Below are positions 1 to 11,369 of a stretch of 64,000 nucleotides of DNA, piece after piece; the stretch's first letter is position 1, and each line of letters starts with the position of its first letter. The stretch spans positions 9,161 to 73,160 of the forward strand of contig CAYZXS010000017.1 of NCBI GenBank assembly GCA_964482495.1, given 5' to 3'. Below the pieces are notes generated by a model. That model had not been told where the DNA came from, did not search any database, and saw only the letters and a list, made by a program, of their open reading frames with translations. Made by a program: the position numbers and the translations under genes. The stretch comes from J029 sp964482495. GTDB lineage: Bacteria > Planctomycetota > UBA1135.

Positions 1-1569
<1,569 letters not shown>

Positions 1570-1696
1570 GGGAGCTACCTGGGAAGGGGGATTCTACGGC
1601 ACCCGCGGCCGGAGACGGGGCGCCGCTAGAATGCCCGCCCGGAAGTCGCCGCGGCCGCCCTCCCCGCCCACCAGGCCGCCCTTCCGCCGGAGTTCC

Positions 1697-2938
<1,242 letters not shown>

Positions 2939-2961
2939 GCGGATCATGCGATAGTGGGGGC

Positions 2962-3325
2962 ATGCAACGGCCCCTCCTCGCCTCCCGCCGGATCCTCGGC
3001 AGCGCTCTCCTCGCGGCCGGCGCCCTCGCGGCGCCGGCCTGCGTCATTTCCGCCGGCTCGGACACCGAGGTCAGCGGCCAGTACGTGAGCCAGGACACCC
3101 TGGACCGGATCAAGCCCGGCAAGGACCAGGAGTACGTGCTCGCCCAGCTCGCGCAGCCAGCTCAACGACGGCACCGAGATCTGGAAGTGGCGCTATCTGA
3201 AGAAGAAGCACTCCCGAGGCCACCTGATCTTCATCTTCGACACCGACAGCAAGACCGAGACCCGCCACCTCAGCTACGTCGAGTTCGGGCCCGACGGCAA
3301 GGTGGTGAAGGCCTGGCAGGACTGA
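2962..3325 (+). pseudogene. Frameshifted BamE/SmpA-like envelope protein
   Basis: An N-terminal signal-like segment (MQRPLLASRRILGSALLAAG, then a Cys) is followed by QYVSQDTLDRIKPGKDQEYVLAQL, the start of a BamE/SmpA-type small envelope fold. Near 3150-3160 the homologous reading frame switches by +1. The remainder (SQLNDGTEIWKWRYLKKK, then HLIFIFDTDSKT and a C-terminus ending VVKAWQD) sits in the next frame and stops at 3325. The original frame runs on into the neighbouring gene's 3' end. Together the two halves make one plausible protein of about 120 residues. It is therefore a recent pseudogene, a small indel between strains, or a sequencing error. It lies 23 bp after the acyl-CoA dehydrogenase. 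Confidence 0.7.
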
Positions 3326-3341
3326 GCCCTCCGGCCGATCC

Positions 3342-4796
3342 TCAGAGCTCCGCCGCGGCCCGGCGGAGCTCCTTCCACGCCCGCTCGACGTGGCGCCGCT
3401 CGGTCCGGGTCTGGCCGATGCTCATGCGCAGGGTGTAGCGGCCGTCCAGCTTGGTATGGGTCAGGAAGACCCGGCCGGCGGCGTTGACGGCCTCGAGGAT
3501 GCGCTCGTTGGCGTCGTCGCCGCCGCGGCGGCGGAAGCAGACCAGGTTGAGCGGCGGCTCGCCGACCACCTCCCAGTCGGGGTCGTCGCGCACCCACGCC
3601 GCGAATTCCCGTGCCAGCGCCACGTGCCCGCGTACCGCCGCCTGCAGCCCGGCGACGCCGTAGCTGCGGATCACGAACCACAGCTTCAGCGCCCGGAAGC
3701 GGCGGCCGAGCGGCACGTGCCAGTCGCGGTAGTCGATCACGGCGCCGGACTCGCTGGCCTGGTTGCGCAGGTACTCGGGCAGGATGCTCAACGCCGCCAG
3801 CAGCGGCCCGCGGTCGGCGACCCAGAAGCAGTCGCAGTCGAAGTTGGTGAACATCCACTTGTGCGGGTTGAAGCAGTAGCTGTCGGCGCGCTCCAAGCCG
3901 TCGTGAATCCAGCGCAGCTCCGGGCACAGGGCCGCGGTGCCGGACATCGCGGCGTCGACGTGCAGCCAGAGGCCGTGCTCGGCGCAGACCTCGCCCAGCG
4001 CCGCGACCGGGTCGATGGCGTTCGAGGACGTCGTGCCGACGGTCGCGCAGAGGAAGGCCGGGCGCAGGCCGGCGGCGCGGTCGGCCTCGACGGCGGCGCG
4101 CAGGGTGGCGGCGGCCAGGCGGCGGTCGTGGTCGCTGGCCAGCACCCGCAGCCGGTCCGCGGCGACGCCAGCGATACGCGCCGCCTTCTCGACGGAGCTG
4201 TGGGCCTGGTCGGAGCAGTAGTAAACGAGGTCCGCCAGCTCCGCCGCGCCGCCCGACCCCTCCGGCACGCAGGCCACCGCCCGCTCCCGCGCGGCGAGCA
4301 GCGCGCACAGGGTGGAGCTCGAGGCCGTGTCCTGGATCACGCCGCCGCCGGGGCCAGCGGAGCGGAATTTCGCCGGCAAGCCGAGCATGCCCACCAGCCA
4401 GTCGAGCACGTGGGTCTCCAACTCGGTGCAGGCCGGGCTGGTCGACCACAGCATGCCCTGCACGCCGAGCCCCGCGGACAGCAGCTCGCCGAGCACCGCC
4501 GGCGGCGACGAATTGGCCGGGAAGTAGGCGAAGAAGTTCGGCGACTGCCAGTGGGTGATTCCCGGCAGGATCAGCTCGTCGACGTCGGCCATCATGGCCT
4601 CGAAGGACTCGCCCTGCTCCGGCGCCTCTGCCGGCAGCGCCGCCCGCAGCTCCCCCGGCTGCGCCCGAGAGCGCACCGGCAGCTCCTCGACCCGCTCCCA
4701 GTAGTCCGCGATCCAGTCGACCATCGCCCGGCCGTGGCGGCGGAATTCCTCCGGGCTCATCGGCCGGCCCGGGTCAAGGTCTGCGGCGTCATCCAT
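3342..4796 (-). CDS. PLP-dependent amino acid decarboxylase (aromatic-L-amino-acid decarboxylase type)
   Basis: A 484-residue group II decarboxylase that removes the alpha-carboxylate of an amino acid, probably an aromatic one. Visible features are the substrate-side SPNFFAYFPANSSPPA block (about residues 85-100), the PLP-ring-contacting LHVDAA (D281) and the Schiff-base lysine K313 in SYCFNPHKWMF. Length and motif order match DOPA/tryptophan/tyrosine decarboxylases rather than glutamate decarboxylases. The ATG at 4796 starts the usual MSPEEFRRHGRAMVDW region. It lies downstream of the ECF sigma gene on the same strand (60-bp gap), so co-transcription is possible. Substrate specificity is not determinable by eye. 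Confidence 0.93.
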   Translation of the reverse strand: MDDAADLDPGRPMSPEEFRRHGRAMVDWIADYWERVEELPVRSRAQPGELRAALPAEAPEQGESFEAMMADVDELILPGITHWQSPNFFAYFPANSSPPAVLGELLSAGLGVQGMLWSTSPACTELETHVLDWLVGMLGLPAKFRSAGPGGGVIQDTASSSTLCALLAARERAVACVPEGSGGAAELADLVYYCSDQAHSSVEKAARIAGVAADRLRVLASDHDRRLAAATLRAAVEADRAAGLRPAFLCATVGTTSSNAIDPVAALGEVCAEHGLWLHVDAAMSGTAALCPELRWIHDGLERADSYCFNPHKWMFTNFDCDCFWVADRGPLLAALSILPEYLRNQASESGAVIDYRDWHVPLGRRFRALKLWFVIRSYGVAGLQAAVRGHVALAREFAAWVRDDPDWEVVGEPPLNLVCFRRRGGDDANERILEAVNAAGRVFLTHTKLDGRYTLRMSIGQTRTERRHVERAWKELRRAAAEL

Positions 4797-4856
4797 CGGC
4801 CGCCATCCTAGGCCGCGCCGCCGCGGCGGGCAGCAAAGGGCTGGCCCGGCGGCTCG

Positions 4857-5462
4857 CTATTCCCGCCCGTCCACCGACACCCGCGACCGCAGCATCTTCA
4901 TGCCCTCGAACAGCCGCGACTTCACCACCGACTCGGGGATGTCGAGGATCTCGGCGACCTCCTTGCGGCTGAGGTCCTCGGCGTAGCGCAGCCGCAGCAC
5001 CTCGCGGTAGTTCTCGGGCAGGGCCTCGAGCACCGCGCCGAGCCGCTCGAGGTCCTCGGCGGCGGCGAATTGGCTCAGCGGCCCCTTGGAGAAGGCGCCG
5101 GCGATCGAGCGGTCGGGCAGGGCGGCGCCGTCCTTGCGCCGGCCGCGGTCGCGGACCATGTTGAGGCAGTGGTTGCGCGCGATCTTGTACAGCCAGGCGC
5201 GGAAGTCGTCCGGCACCAGCTCGCTGCGCAGCACCTTGTAGAAGATGTCCTGGACCGCGTCCTCGGCCTCGGCCTCGGAGCGCAGGTAGCCGAAGCAGAA
5301 GCGCTGGATCGGCTCGCGGTAGAGCTGGTCGAGCAGGCCGCCGACCTGGGTGTCGCCGGCGCGCAGGCCCCCGACCAGCGACGGGGTCAGGCGGCTGCGC
5401 TCGGCGGCGGGATCGCGGGCCGGGCCGGCCGGGCCGCGGGTCGGATCGGGAGGTTCAGTCAT
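4857..5462 (-). CDS. ECF-type RNA polymerase sigma factor
   Basis: A 201-residue sigma-70 family factor with only regions 2 and 4. Region 2 is seen in LYREPIQRFCFGYLRSEAEA with EDAVQDIFYKVL. Region 4 is the C-terminal helix-turn-helix LPENYREVLRLRYAEDLSRK followed by EVAEILDIPESVVKSRLFEG. The start is the ATG at 5462; a GTG 15 bp upstream would add MGLLR. It is directly downstream of a Ser/Thr kinase gene (61 bp) with a zinc anti-sigma-type motif. This matches the ECF/kinase pairing known in planctomycetes and suggests kinase-controlled sigma activity. Its promoter targets are not identifiable here. Confidence 0.92.
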   Translation of the reverse strand: MTEPPDPTRGPAGPARDPAAERSRLTPSLVGGLRAGDTQVGGLLDQLYREPIQRFCFGYLRSEAEAEDAVQDIFYKVLRSELVPDDFRAWLYKIARNHCLNMVRDRGRRKDGAALPDRSIAGAFSKGPLSQFAAAEDLERLGAVLEALPENYREVLRLRYAEDLSRKEVAEILDIPESVVKSRLFEGMKMLRSRVSVDGRE

Positions 5463-5523
5463 GCGCAGGAGTCCCACGACCAGGATGACCCCGCCGCCGG
5501 GCGGACGGCGGGAAAAACGCCGC

Positions 5524-7698
5524 TCACGAATCTCCCTCCAGCCGCCGCCGCGCCTCGACGATGTACTGCTCGGCCTCCTCCAGCTCCGCCGAGACCCAGT
5601 TCGGCCGCGGCCGGCCGCCGCGGTCGCGCAGGAAGACCCCGACCGCCAAATTCAACTCGGCCAGCGCCAGCTCGAGCTGCGCCGGCGTCGCCGCAGGATC
5701 GGCCAGCAGCGCCTTGGCGATGCAGTGCCGGTCGCGGCCGACCCGGTCGTGGTCGGGGCCGAAGAACTCCAGGTCGATGTCGCGGGCCTCCACGCACAGC
5801 CGCGCCGCCTCCCGGCACTTCACTTGCAGCCGCAGCGCCCAGGCCAGGTTGATCCGGACGCTGGCGGTGTTGCGCGACGGCTTGCCCGCGGCGCGGTCGA
5901 TCTCCGCCTGCGCCGCCAGCGCCTGCCGCAGCGGCGCCTCGGCGTCGACCCAGCGGTCCTGCTGGATCCGGATCCGGCCCATCATCACCAGGGTGCCGAC
6001 GTAGCCCTCCGGCTTCAGGAAGCGGTGCCGCTCCTGGATCGCCAGCGCCTCCTGGCAGGCCCGCTCCGCCTCCTCGAGCCGCCCGCGCTTGACCAGCGTC
6101 CGCGCCAGGTTGGTCAGCCCCTGGCCGACCCGGTGCAGCTCCTCCTCCCCCCGGCCGCGGAAGACGGCGAGGGCCTCGCGAGCCAGCCGCTCCGCCTCCT
6201 CGAGCTCGCCGTCCTCGCGCGCCACCACCGCCAGCTGGACCTGGGTCTTGGCGACGTCGAAGGCGGCCTCGTCACCGCCGCCGGCCAGCAGCCGGATCGC
6301 CTCCTCGAATTCTCGCCGCGCCAGCCCGAGCTTGCCGTGGTCGCGGTGCAGCATGCCCAGCGACCGCCGCAGCGGCGCCTCCAGCTCGGGGAAGCCCTCC
6401 AGGCGCTCGTCCATCGACGCCGCCAGGGCCTCGAGCATCTCGATCACCGGGGTGTCCGGACCCATCTCGTCGTAGCTGGCGGCGCTGAAGGTCTCGAACA
6501 TGACGCCGATCATCTGCGCCACCTTCTCGGCCTGCTCCTGGATGCGGTTGGCGTCGATCCGAACCTTGACCGAGAAGCCGATCACCAGCGCCAGCACGAC
6601 CGCGGTCATCGCCGTCAGCAGCTGGTGGCGCTTGACGAACTTGCTCAGCTGGTAGACCGCGCTCGGCGGCCGCGCCAGCACCGGCACGTCGGCCAGGTAG
6701 CGCTCCAGGTCCTCGGCCATCGCCGCCGCGGACAGGTAGCGGCGCTCCGGATCCTTCTCGAGCGCCTTGAAGGTGATCGCCTCGAGCTCGAAGCCGACGC
6801 CGGCGGCGCGGCCCTGGAGCCGCGCCGGCCGGGCCTCGCCGATCACCTTGACCGCCCTGGCCAGCGAGCCGGTCGGCACCTCGTAGGGCAGGTCGCCGCT
6901 CAGCAGCTCGTACAGGACCACGCCCAGGGCGTAGACGTCGGTCCGGGTGTCGACCAGCTCGTGCTCGCCGCGCACCTGCTCCGGCGCCATGTAAGGCAGC
7001 GTGCCGACCACTTGGCCCGTCCGGGTCAGGCTGACCATGCGCGGCCCGCCGAGGTCGTCGTGCGCCAGGCCGAAGTCGAGGATCTTCGGCTGCGCCGCGC
7101 CGTCCTGCTCGGCCACCATCAGGTTGCCAGGTTTCAGGTCGCGGTGGATGATGCCGCGGCCGTGCGCCGAGTGGACGGCGTAGCAGATCTGCCGGAACAG
7201 CTGCAGGCGCTCGCGCAGCGGCAGCCGGCGGCCGAAGACGTAGTCGGTGACCGACTGGCCGTCGACCAGCTCCATGGCGAACCAGTGGTGGCCGTCCTCG
7301 GTGTGACCGGCCTGGTAGATCTGGGCGATGCCGGGGTGGCGCAGCCGCGCCAGCGAGCTGACCTCGCGGACGAAGAACTTGAGCGCGTCGGGTCCGGCCA
7401 TGCGCCCGCCCTTCAGCACCTTGACGGCGACCTTGCGCGCCGGCTCCTCCTGCTCGGCCTCGAAGACCCGGCCGGTGGCGCCTTCGCCCAGCAAGCGCAG
7501 GATGCGGAAGGGGCCGATGGTCTCGGGCAGCGGCAGCGGCTCCCGGCGGTCGACCGCGACCACGTCCATCAGCGACTGGATCTCCCCGGCGCGGCCGCGG
7601 CACAGGGCGCAGCCGGCGAGGTGCTCCTCGAGCTCCGGCGCGTCGCGGTCGAGCCAGCTCCAGAGCTGCTCTTCGGAGACGCCGCAGGGTTCACTCAT
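5524..7698 (-). CDS. Transmembrane Ser/Thr protein kinase with N-terminal zinc anti-sigma-like motif and TPR repeats
   Basis: 724 residues. The N-terminus carries H26-x3-C30-x2-C33 (EEHLAGCALC), the signature of zinc-binding anti-sigma domains. A Hanks-type kinase follows from about residue 61: glycine loop GEGATG, ATP lysine K93, catalytic HRDLKPGN at 185-192, DFG at 208-210 and GTLPYMAPEQ. One membrane helix lies at about 359-378, then alpha-helical tetratricopeptide-like repeats (for example GELEEAERLAREALAVF) to the end. The ATG at 7698 is one base after the stop of the glycosylase gene, so the two are translationally coupled. The ECF sigma gene follows. I infer that the kinase senses a signal outside and holds or modifies the sigma factor. 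Confidence 0.93.
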   Translation of the reverse strand: MSEPCGVSEEQLWSWLDRDAPELEEHLAGCALCRGRAGEIQSLMDVVAVDRREPLPLPETIGPFRILRLLGEGATGRVFEAEQEEPARKVAVKVLKGGRMAGPDALKFFVREVSSLARLRHPGIAQIYQAGHTEDGHHWFAMELVDGQSVTDYVFGRRLPLRERLQLFRQICYAVHSAHGRGIIHRDLKPGNLMVAEQDGAAQPKILDFGLAHDDLGGPRMVSLTRTGQVVGTLPYMAPEQVRGEHELVDTRTDVYALGVVLYELLSGDLPYEVPTGSLARAVKVIGEARPARLQGRAAGVGFELEAITFKALEKDPERRYLSAAAMAEDLERYLADVPVLARPPSAVYQLSKFVKRHQLLTAMTAVVLALVIGFSVKVRIDANRIQEQAEKVAQMIGVMFETFSAASYDEMGPDTPVIEMLEALAASMDERLEGFPELEAPLRRSLGMLHRDHGKLGLARREFEEAIRLLAGGGDEAAFDVAKTQVQLAVVAREDGELEEAERLAREALAVFRGRGEEELHRVGQGLTNLARTLVKRGRLEEAERACQEALAIQERHRFLKPEGYVGTLVMMGRIRIQQDRWVDAEAPLRQALAAQAEIDRAAGKPSRNTASVRINLAWALRLQVKCREAARLCVEARDIDLEFFGPDHDRVGRDRHCIAKALLADPAATPAQLELALAELNLAVGVFLRDRGGRPRPNWVSAELEEAEQYIVEARRRLEGDS

Positions 7699-7699
7699 C

Positions 7700-8323
7700 T
7701 CAGTCCTCGTCCGCCAGCCGCCACAGATACCAAGCCGCCACCGAGCGCAGCGGCGCCCAGGCCTCGCCGCGCTGCTCCAGCTCATTCGGCGTCGGCCGGC
7801 GCTCCAGCTTATCCAGGCGGCGCAGGCCCTCCTGCACGCCGAGGTCCGCCGCCGGCAGCACGTCCAGCCGGCCGAGCTTGAAGATCAGGAACATCTGCGC
7901 CGTCCACGGCCCGATGCCGCGCACGGCCACCAGCTCCTCCATGACCTGCGCGTCGGGCTGGCGGCCGATCGAGCGCAGCGGCAGCCGGCGGTCCTCGACG
8001 TGCCGCGCCAGGTCCTGCAGCGCCAGCATCTTGTTGCGGGAGAGGCCGGCCCCGCGCAGCGCGGGCTCAGGCAAGGTCAAGAGCTCCGGCGGCGGCGCCA
8101 GGCGCGGGCCGGGCGTCAGCGCCACCACCCGGTTCCAGATCGTGTCCGCCGCCTTCCAGGCCAGCTGCTGGAAGACGATCGCCCGCGCCAGGGCCTCGTA
8201 GTGGGTGCGCTTCCGGTAGTGCGAGGTCGGGAAGCCGGGGAAGCGCTCGAGCCGCTTCATGGCGGCGGCCAGGGCCGGGTCCTTCCGACGCAGGGCGCGG
8301 AGCTGGGCGGGAGTGGGCTGCAT
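7700..8323 (-). CDS. DNA-3-methyladenine glycosylase II-like (AlkA family)
   Basis: A 207-residue helix-hairpin-helix base-excision glycosylase that removes alkylated bases. The HhH motif is LVAVRGIGPWTAQMF (about 131-145), followed by the catalytic aspartate D160 in LDVLPAADLGVQ. The conserved helix AIVFQQLAWKAAD, with the Q-Q pair seen in the superfamily, lies at about 49-60. It is shorter than E. coli AlkA and lacks its N-terminal beta-domain, resembling the compact archaeal/actinobacterial form. It is the first gene of a run leading into the kinase and sigma genes, with a 1-bp gap to the kinase. A link between alkylation damage and the sigma regulon is possible but unproven. Confidence 0.9.
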   Translation of the reverse strand: MQPTPAQLRALRRKDPALAAAMKRLERFPGFPTSHYRKRTHYEALARAIVFQQLAWKAADTIWNRVVALTPGPRLAPPPELLTLPEPALRGAGLSRNKMLALQDLARHVEDRRLPLRSIGRQPDAQVMEELVAVRGIGPWTAQMFLIFKLGRLDVLPAADLGVQEGLRRLDKLERRPTPNELEQRGEAWAPLRSVAAWYLWRLADED

Positions 8324-8376
8324 GGGAAGGCGGCGGCCGCCCCGCGTCGGCGGCCTGCCCTAGACTAGCGGCAGCG

Positions 8377-8652
8377 ATGAGCAGGCTCCGCGTCGCCTTC
8401 ACGCCGCAGCTGCGGCGCTTCCTCGAGACCCCGGCGGCGGAGGTCGAGGCCGAGCACGCCCGCCAGGCCCTGGACCTGGTCCTGGCCGGCCAGCCGGAGC
8501 TGCGCGGCTACCTGGTCGATGAGCGCGGCCGGCTGAGGAAGCACATCGCGGTCTTCGTCGGCGGCCAGCTCGCCCGCGGGGACGACGACCTCACCCGGCC
8601 GCTGCCTGACGGCACGGAGGTCCTCGTCATGCAAGCGCTCTCTGGAGGATGA
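8377..8652 (+). CDS. Ubiquitin-like MoaD/ThiS family protein
   Basis: A 91-residue beta-grasp protein ending in the diglycine ALSGG, the tail that E1-like enzymes adenylate and thiocarboxylate in MoaD and ThiS sulfur carriers. Internal features fit the fold: an N-terminal strand MSRLRVAFTP, a helix rich in Leu and Val (ARQALDLVLAGQP) and the acidic turn before PLPDGTEVLVMQAL. The stop codon is at 8650-8652 and the next gene starts 2 bases later. Its GGAGG ribosome site lies inside the codons for the diglycine tail, so the pair is translationally coupled. No MoeB/ThiF-like activating enzyme or moaE lies nearby. The cargo or partner is unknown. Confidence 0.88.
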   Translation: MSRLRVAFTPQLRRFLETPAAEVEAEHARQALDLVLAGQPELRGYLVDERGRLRKHIAVFVGGQLARGDDDLTRPLPDGTEVLVMQALSGG

Positions 8653-8653
8653 A

Positions 8654-9721
8654 ATGAACCGTCTCTTCGTCGCCACCCGCAAGGGACTCTTCACCTACGA
8701 GCGCCGAGATGGCGCCTGGCGGGTCACCGACACCGCCTTCCTCGGCGACCCGGTGCCGATCGTGCTGCCCGACGCCCGCGACGGCTCGCTCTACGCCTGC
8801 CTGGACCTCGGCCACTACGGCCCCAAGCTCCAGGTCCGGCGCGATGGCGCCGACGGCTGGCAGGAGCTGGCCACCCCCGCCATGCCCGACGACGGCGGCG
8901 AGGAGACGGTCAAGCTGCTGTGGTCGCTGGAGGCGGGCGGCGCCGACCAGCCCGGCCGGCTCTGGTGTGGCACGATCCCCGGCGCCCTGTTCCGCTCTGA
9001 TGACGCGGGCGCCGCCTGGCAGCGGGTCGACGCGCTGTGGGACGCGCCCGAGCGCCAGGAGTGGTTCGGCGGCGGCTACGACCAGCCCGGCATCCACTCG
9101 ATCTGCGTCCACCCCGACGACCCGCGCGAGCTGACCGTGGGCCTCTCTTGCGGCGGCGTCTGGACCAGCCGCGACGACGGCGGCAGCTGGGCCTGCCGGG
9201 CGGACGGCATGCGCGCCGCTTACATGCCCGAGGAGCGCGCCTTCGACCCGGTGATCCAGGATCCGCACCGGATCGCCCGCTGCGCCGCCGGGCCGGAGCG
9301 GATGTGGTGCCAGCACCACAACGGCGTCTTCCGCTGGGATGAGGCCGAAGGCCGCTGGACAGAACTGACCGGAGTCGAGCCCTCCGCCTTCGGCTTCGCG
9401 GTGGCCGCTCACCCCTCTGATCCCGACACCGCCTGGTTCGTGCCGGCGGTCAGCGACGAGAAGCGGGTGCCCGCCGATGGCCAGGTGGTCATCACCCGCA
9501 CCCGCGACGGCGGCCGCAGCTTCGAGGTCCTGCGGCGAGGTCTGCCGCAGGAACACGCCTACGACCTGGTCTTCCGCCACGCCCTCGACGTCGCGCCGGA
9601 CGGGGAGACGCTCGCCTTCGGCTCGACCACGGGGTCGCTGTGGCTCAGTGACGACGGCGGCGACTCCTGGCAGACCCTCAGCGCCAACCTGCCGCCGGTC
9701 TACGCGCTGCGCTTCGGCTGA
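8654..9721 (+). CDS. BNR/Asp-box beta-propeller protein (sialidase/YVTN-like)
   Basis: 355 residues with several Asp-box repeats of the S-x-D-x-G-x-x-W type: SDDAGAAWQ, SRDDGGSWA, TRDGGRSFE and SDDGGDSWQ, spaced as in six- or seven-bladed propellers. No signal peptide is visible, so it is probably cytoplasmic. Similar proteins are often labelled exo-alpha-sialidase, but the sialidase arginine triad is not obvious, so I do not claim a glycosidase. The 1-base gap after the ThiS/MoaD-like gene shows tight coupling. That pairing, seen in other bacteria, is the strongest clue to function: a ubiquitin-like protein working with a propeller. Confidence 0.85.
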   Translation: MNRLFVATRKGLFTYERRDGAWRVTDTAFLGDPVPIVLPDARDGSLYACLDLGHYGPKLQVRRDGADGWQELATPAMPDDGGEETVKLLWSLEAGGADQPGRLWCGTIPGALFRSDDAGAAWQRVDALWDAPERQEWFGGGYDQPGIHSICVHPDDPRELTVGLSCGGVWTSRDDGGSWACRADGMRAAYMPEERAFDPVIQDPHRIARCAAGPERMWCQHHNGVFRWDEAEGRWTELTGVEPSAFGFAVAAHPSDPDTAWFVPAVSDEKRVPADGQVVITRTRDGGRSFEVLRRGLPQEHAYDLVFRHALDVAPDGETLAFGSTTGSLWLSDDGGDSWQTLSANLPPVYALRFG

Positions 9722-9758
9722 TCCGCGGGCGGCGGCCGCGCCTGTCCGCCGGGAGCGC

Positions 9759-11000
9759 CTACCCCGCCGCCGCGGGCAGCTCGAAGCGCACGCAGATCGA
9801 GGAGGTGAGGGGCGGGTACTCGATCACCAGCCGGTGGCAGTAGAAGTCCTCCGGGTTCCACCCCATCCGCTCGTAGACCTTGCGGCAGAGCTCGGGGTAT
9901 CCCGGCGCCAGCGGCGTCCCGACGACGGACAAGCCATAGCCGACTCGCTGCGGCGTCGCCCCGAGCGGGAGCAGGTCGACGTTCTCGAGGCCCTGGTCCA
10001 GCCTCAGCTCGCCCCGCAGCCTGCCGGCCAGCAACCACTCCAGCTCGCCGGGGAGCCGGAAGTCCCGGTGGAGGAAGAAGTCGAACTGCTGGGACTGCAC
10101 CGGCGCGTCGATCTTGCATTCGAGGGCGCCGTGCTCGTTCCCCGGACCGGCCACCATGGGGGCGACGCCGGGCAAGGCCGTGCCGAGGAACATGTCGGTG
10201 ACGCTGCCGTTCCCGACCGGCCCCTCGGCCAGCTCGAACAGGATGCCGAGCTCGCTCTCGACGGTTCGGATCGGCGGGATCGGAGAGCTGCAGAACTCCG
10301 GGATGAGGTTCAGGCCGGGCTGGTCCTGGTAGTCGGGATCGATGGCGAGCTCGCGCGGCCGTCCCTGGTCGCCGATGCGCCCGCCTCGTCCCCCGATCCG
10401 CGCCAGCGGCCAGATCGATCCGGCCCGGAAGCGCCGCAGGCCGACCACTCCGCTGGTCAACACCATGTCCCCGAGCTCCGGGTTCTCGGCGTTGGGCGCC
10501 AGGAAGTGGGAGTTCACCCTGGCTCGGGCGTGGATGCCCCAGACGCCGCAATTGCCCCGGAAGGCGGCCTTGCGGCTGGCCATCAAGGGGTGGCCTTCGG
10601 ACCGGCCGGTGACCACGCTGTCGAGGATCAGCTCGAGGGTCGGCCGATCGCCCGCGTGATAGCTGGCCATCGCTTCGAACTCCACCATGGCCTGCTTGGT
10701 CTTGGTGATCTTGGCGGCGGAGACCGACTGCTCCCCGAAGCGCGCCAGCAGCTCGAGCATGCCCTTCGAGCTGGGCAGGTAAGGGAAGACCGAGTAGAGG
10801 TCCTTGGCCTGGACCAGGTTGGAGATCCGCCAGACCAGGTTCTTCCGGAGACGGAGCCGCTCCGCGATCAGCAGCGGACTGCTGAGGTCTTCCCCCACAG
10901 CCGAGAAGAGCTCGATCAGAGCGCTCCGGTAGGCCTGGAGCGTCTGGCGGAAATCCTCTTCGAAGGCAGGGCGCGTGGCGAGGTCGGGAGTAGGCGTCAC
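9759..11000 (-). CDS. Conserved hypothetical protein, possible regulator
   Basis: 413 residues from the GTG at 11000; another GTG at 11060 would add 20 residues of low-quality leader. I do not recognise the family. The N-terminal third is helical (YRSALIELFSAVGEDLSS, then RLRLRKNLVWRISNLVQA) and could hold a helix-turn-helix that senses group identity. The rest looks like a mixed alpha/beta domain with a conserved-looking NCGVWGIHARARVNSHFLAP block. There is no signal peptide or membrane helix. It lies alone, convergent with the BNR gene, 370 bp from the divergent lectin gene. It could be a planctomycete-specific transcription factor, but this is a guess. Confidence 0.75.
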   Translation of the reverse strand: MTPTPDLATRPAFEEDFRQTLQAYRSALIELFSAVGEDLSSPLLIAERLRLRKNLVWRISNLVQAKDLYSVFPYLPSSKGMLELLARFGEQSVSAAKITKTKQAMVEFEAMASYHAGDRPTLELILDSVVTGRSEGHPLMASRKAAFRGNCGVWGIHARARVNSHFLAPNAENPELGDMVLTSGVVGLRRFRAGSIWPLARIGGRGGRIGDQGRPRELAIDPDYQDQPGLNLIPEFCSSPIPPIRTVESELGILFELAEGPVGNGSVTDMFLGTALPGVAPMVAGPGNEHGALECKIDAPVQSQQFDFFLHRDFRLPGELEWLLAGRLRGELRLDQGLENVDLLPLGATPQRVGYGLSVVGTPLAPGYPELCRKVYERMGWNPEDFYCHRLVIEYPPLTSSICVRFELPAAAG

Positions 11001-11369
11001 GGAAGGGTCTCGCGTGTTCGACGGGGGTCTCCCTCCAGGGAGGGATTTCCAACATCCCACAATCCCGCCGGAAGATCAAACCGGGAATCATCGGGATTCT
11101 ACGTATTTTTCCGGAGGGATGGAACCGGATTCCTCCGACGAAACCTGCCGCTTGTGGAATGATCGCCATTTCAAGCTTATTCCGCCCGGCACCGGAACCT
11201 GTTTTCTTCAGATTCGAGAGATCGATTAATTATTTGGGTTTCCCCGGGGAATTCAAAAGTAGAATCCACTGCACGGGGCGCCGCCGCTACAACCCTGGAA
11301 GATGGTTCCTCGGCTCCCCTGCCCGAACCCAACCTCGGACCACACTCTCCGACCCACCCCAGAAGCTCC
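11001..11369. other. Intergenic region, A+T-enriched, divergent promoters likely
   Basis: This 369-bp gap lies between divergent genes and is clearly richer in A+T than its surroundings at about 11100-11260. It holds short inverted repeats: AATCCCG (11061-11067) with CGGGATT (11092-11098), and CGGAGG with CCTCCG near 11112-11137. I see no gene here and no promoter boxes I would commit to. It most likely carries both genes' promoters. Confidence 0.5.

Noticed and set aside
8654..9721. Annotation as a true sialidase
   Set aside because: Asp-boxes are clear, but the arginine triad and other catalytic residues of sialidases were not found.
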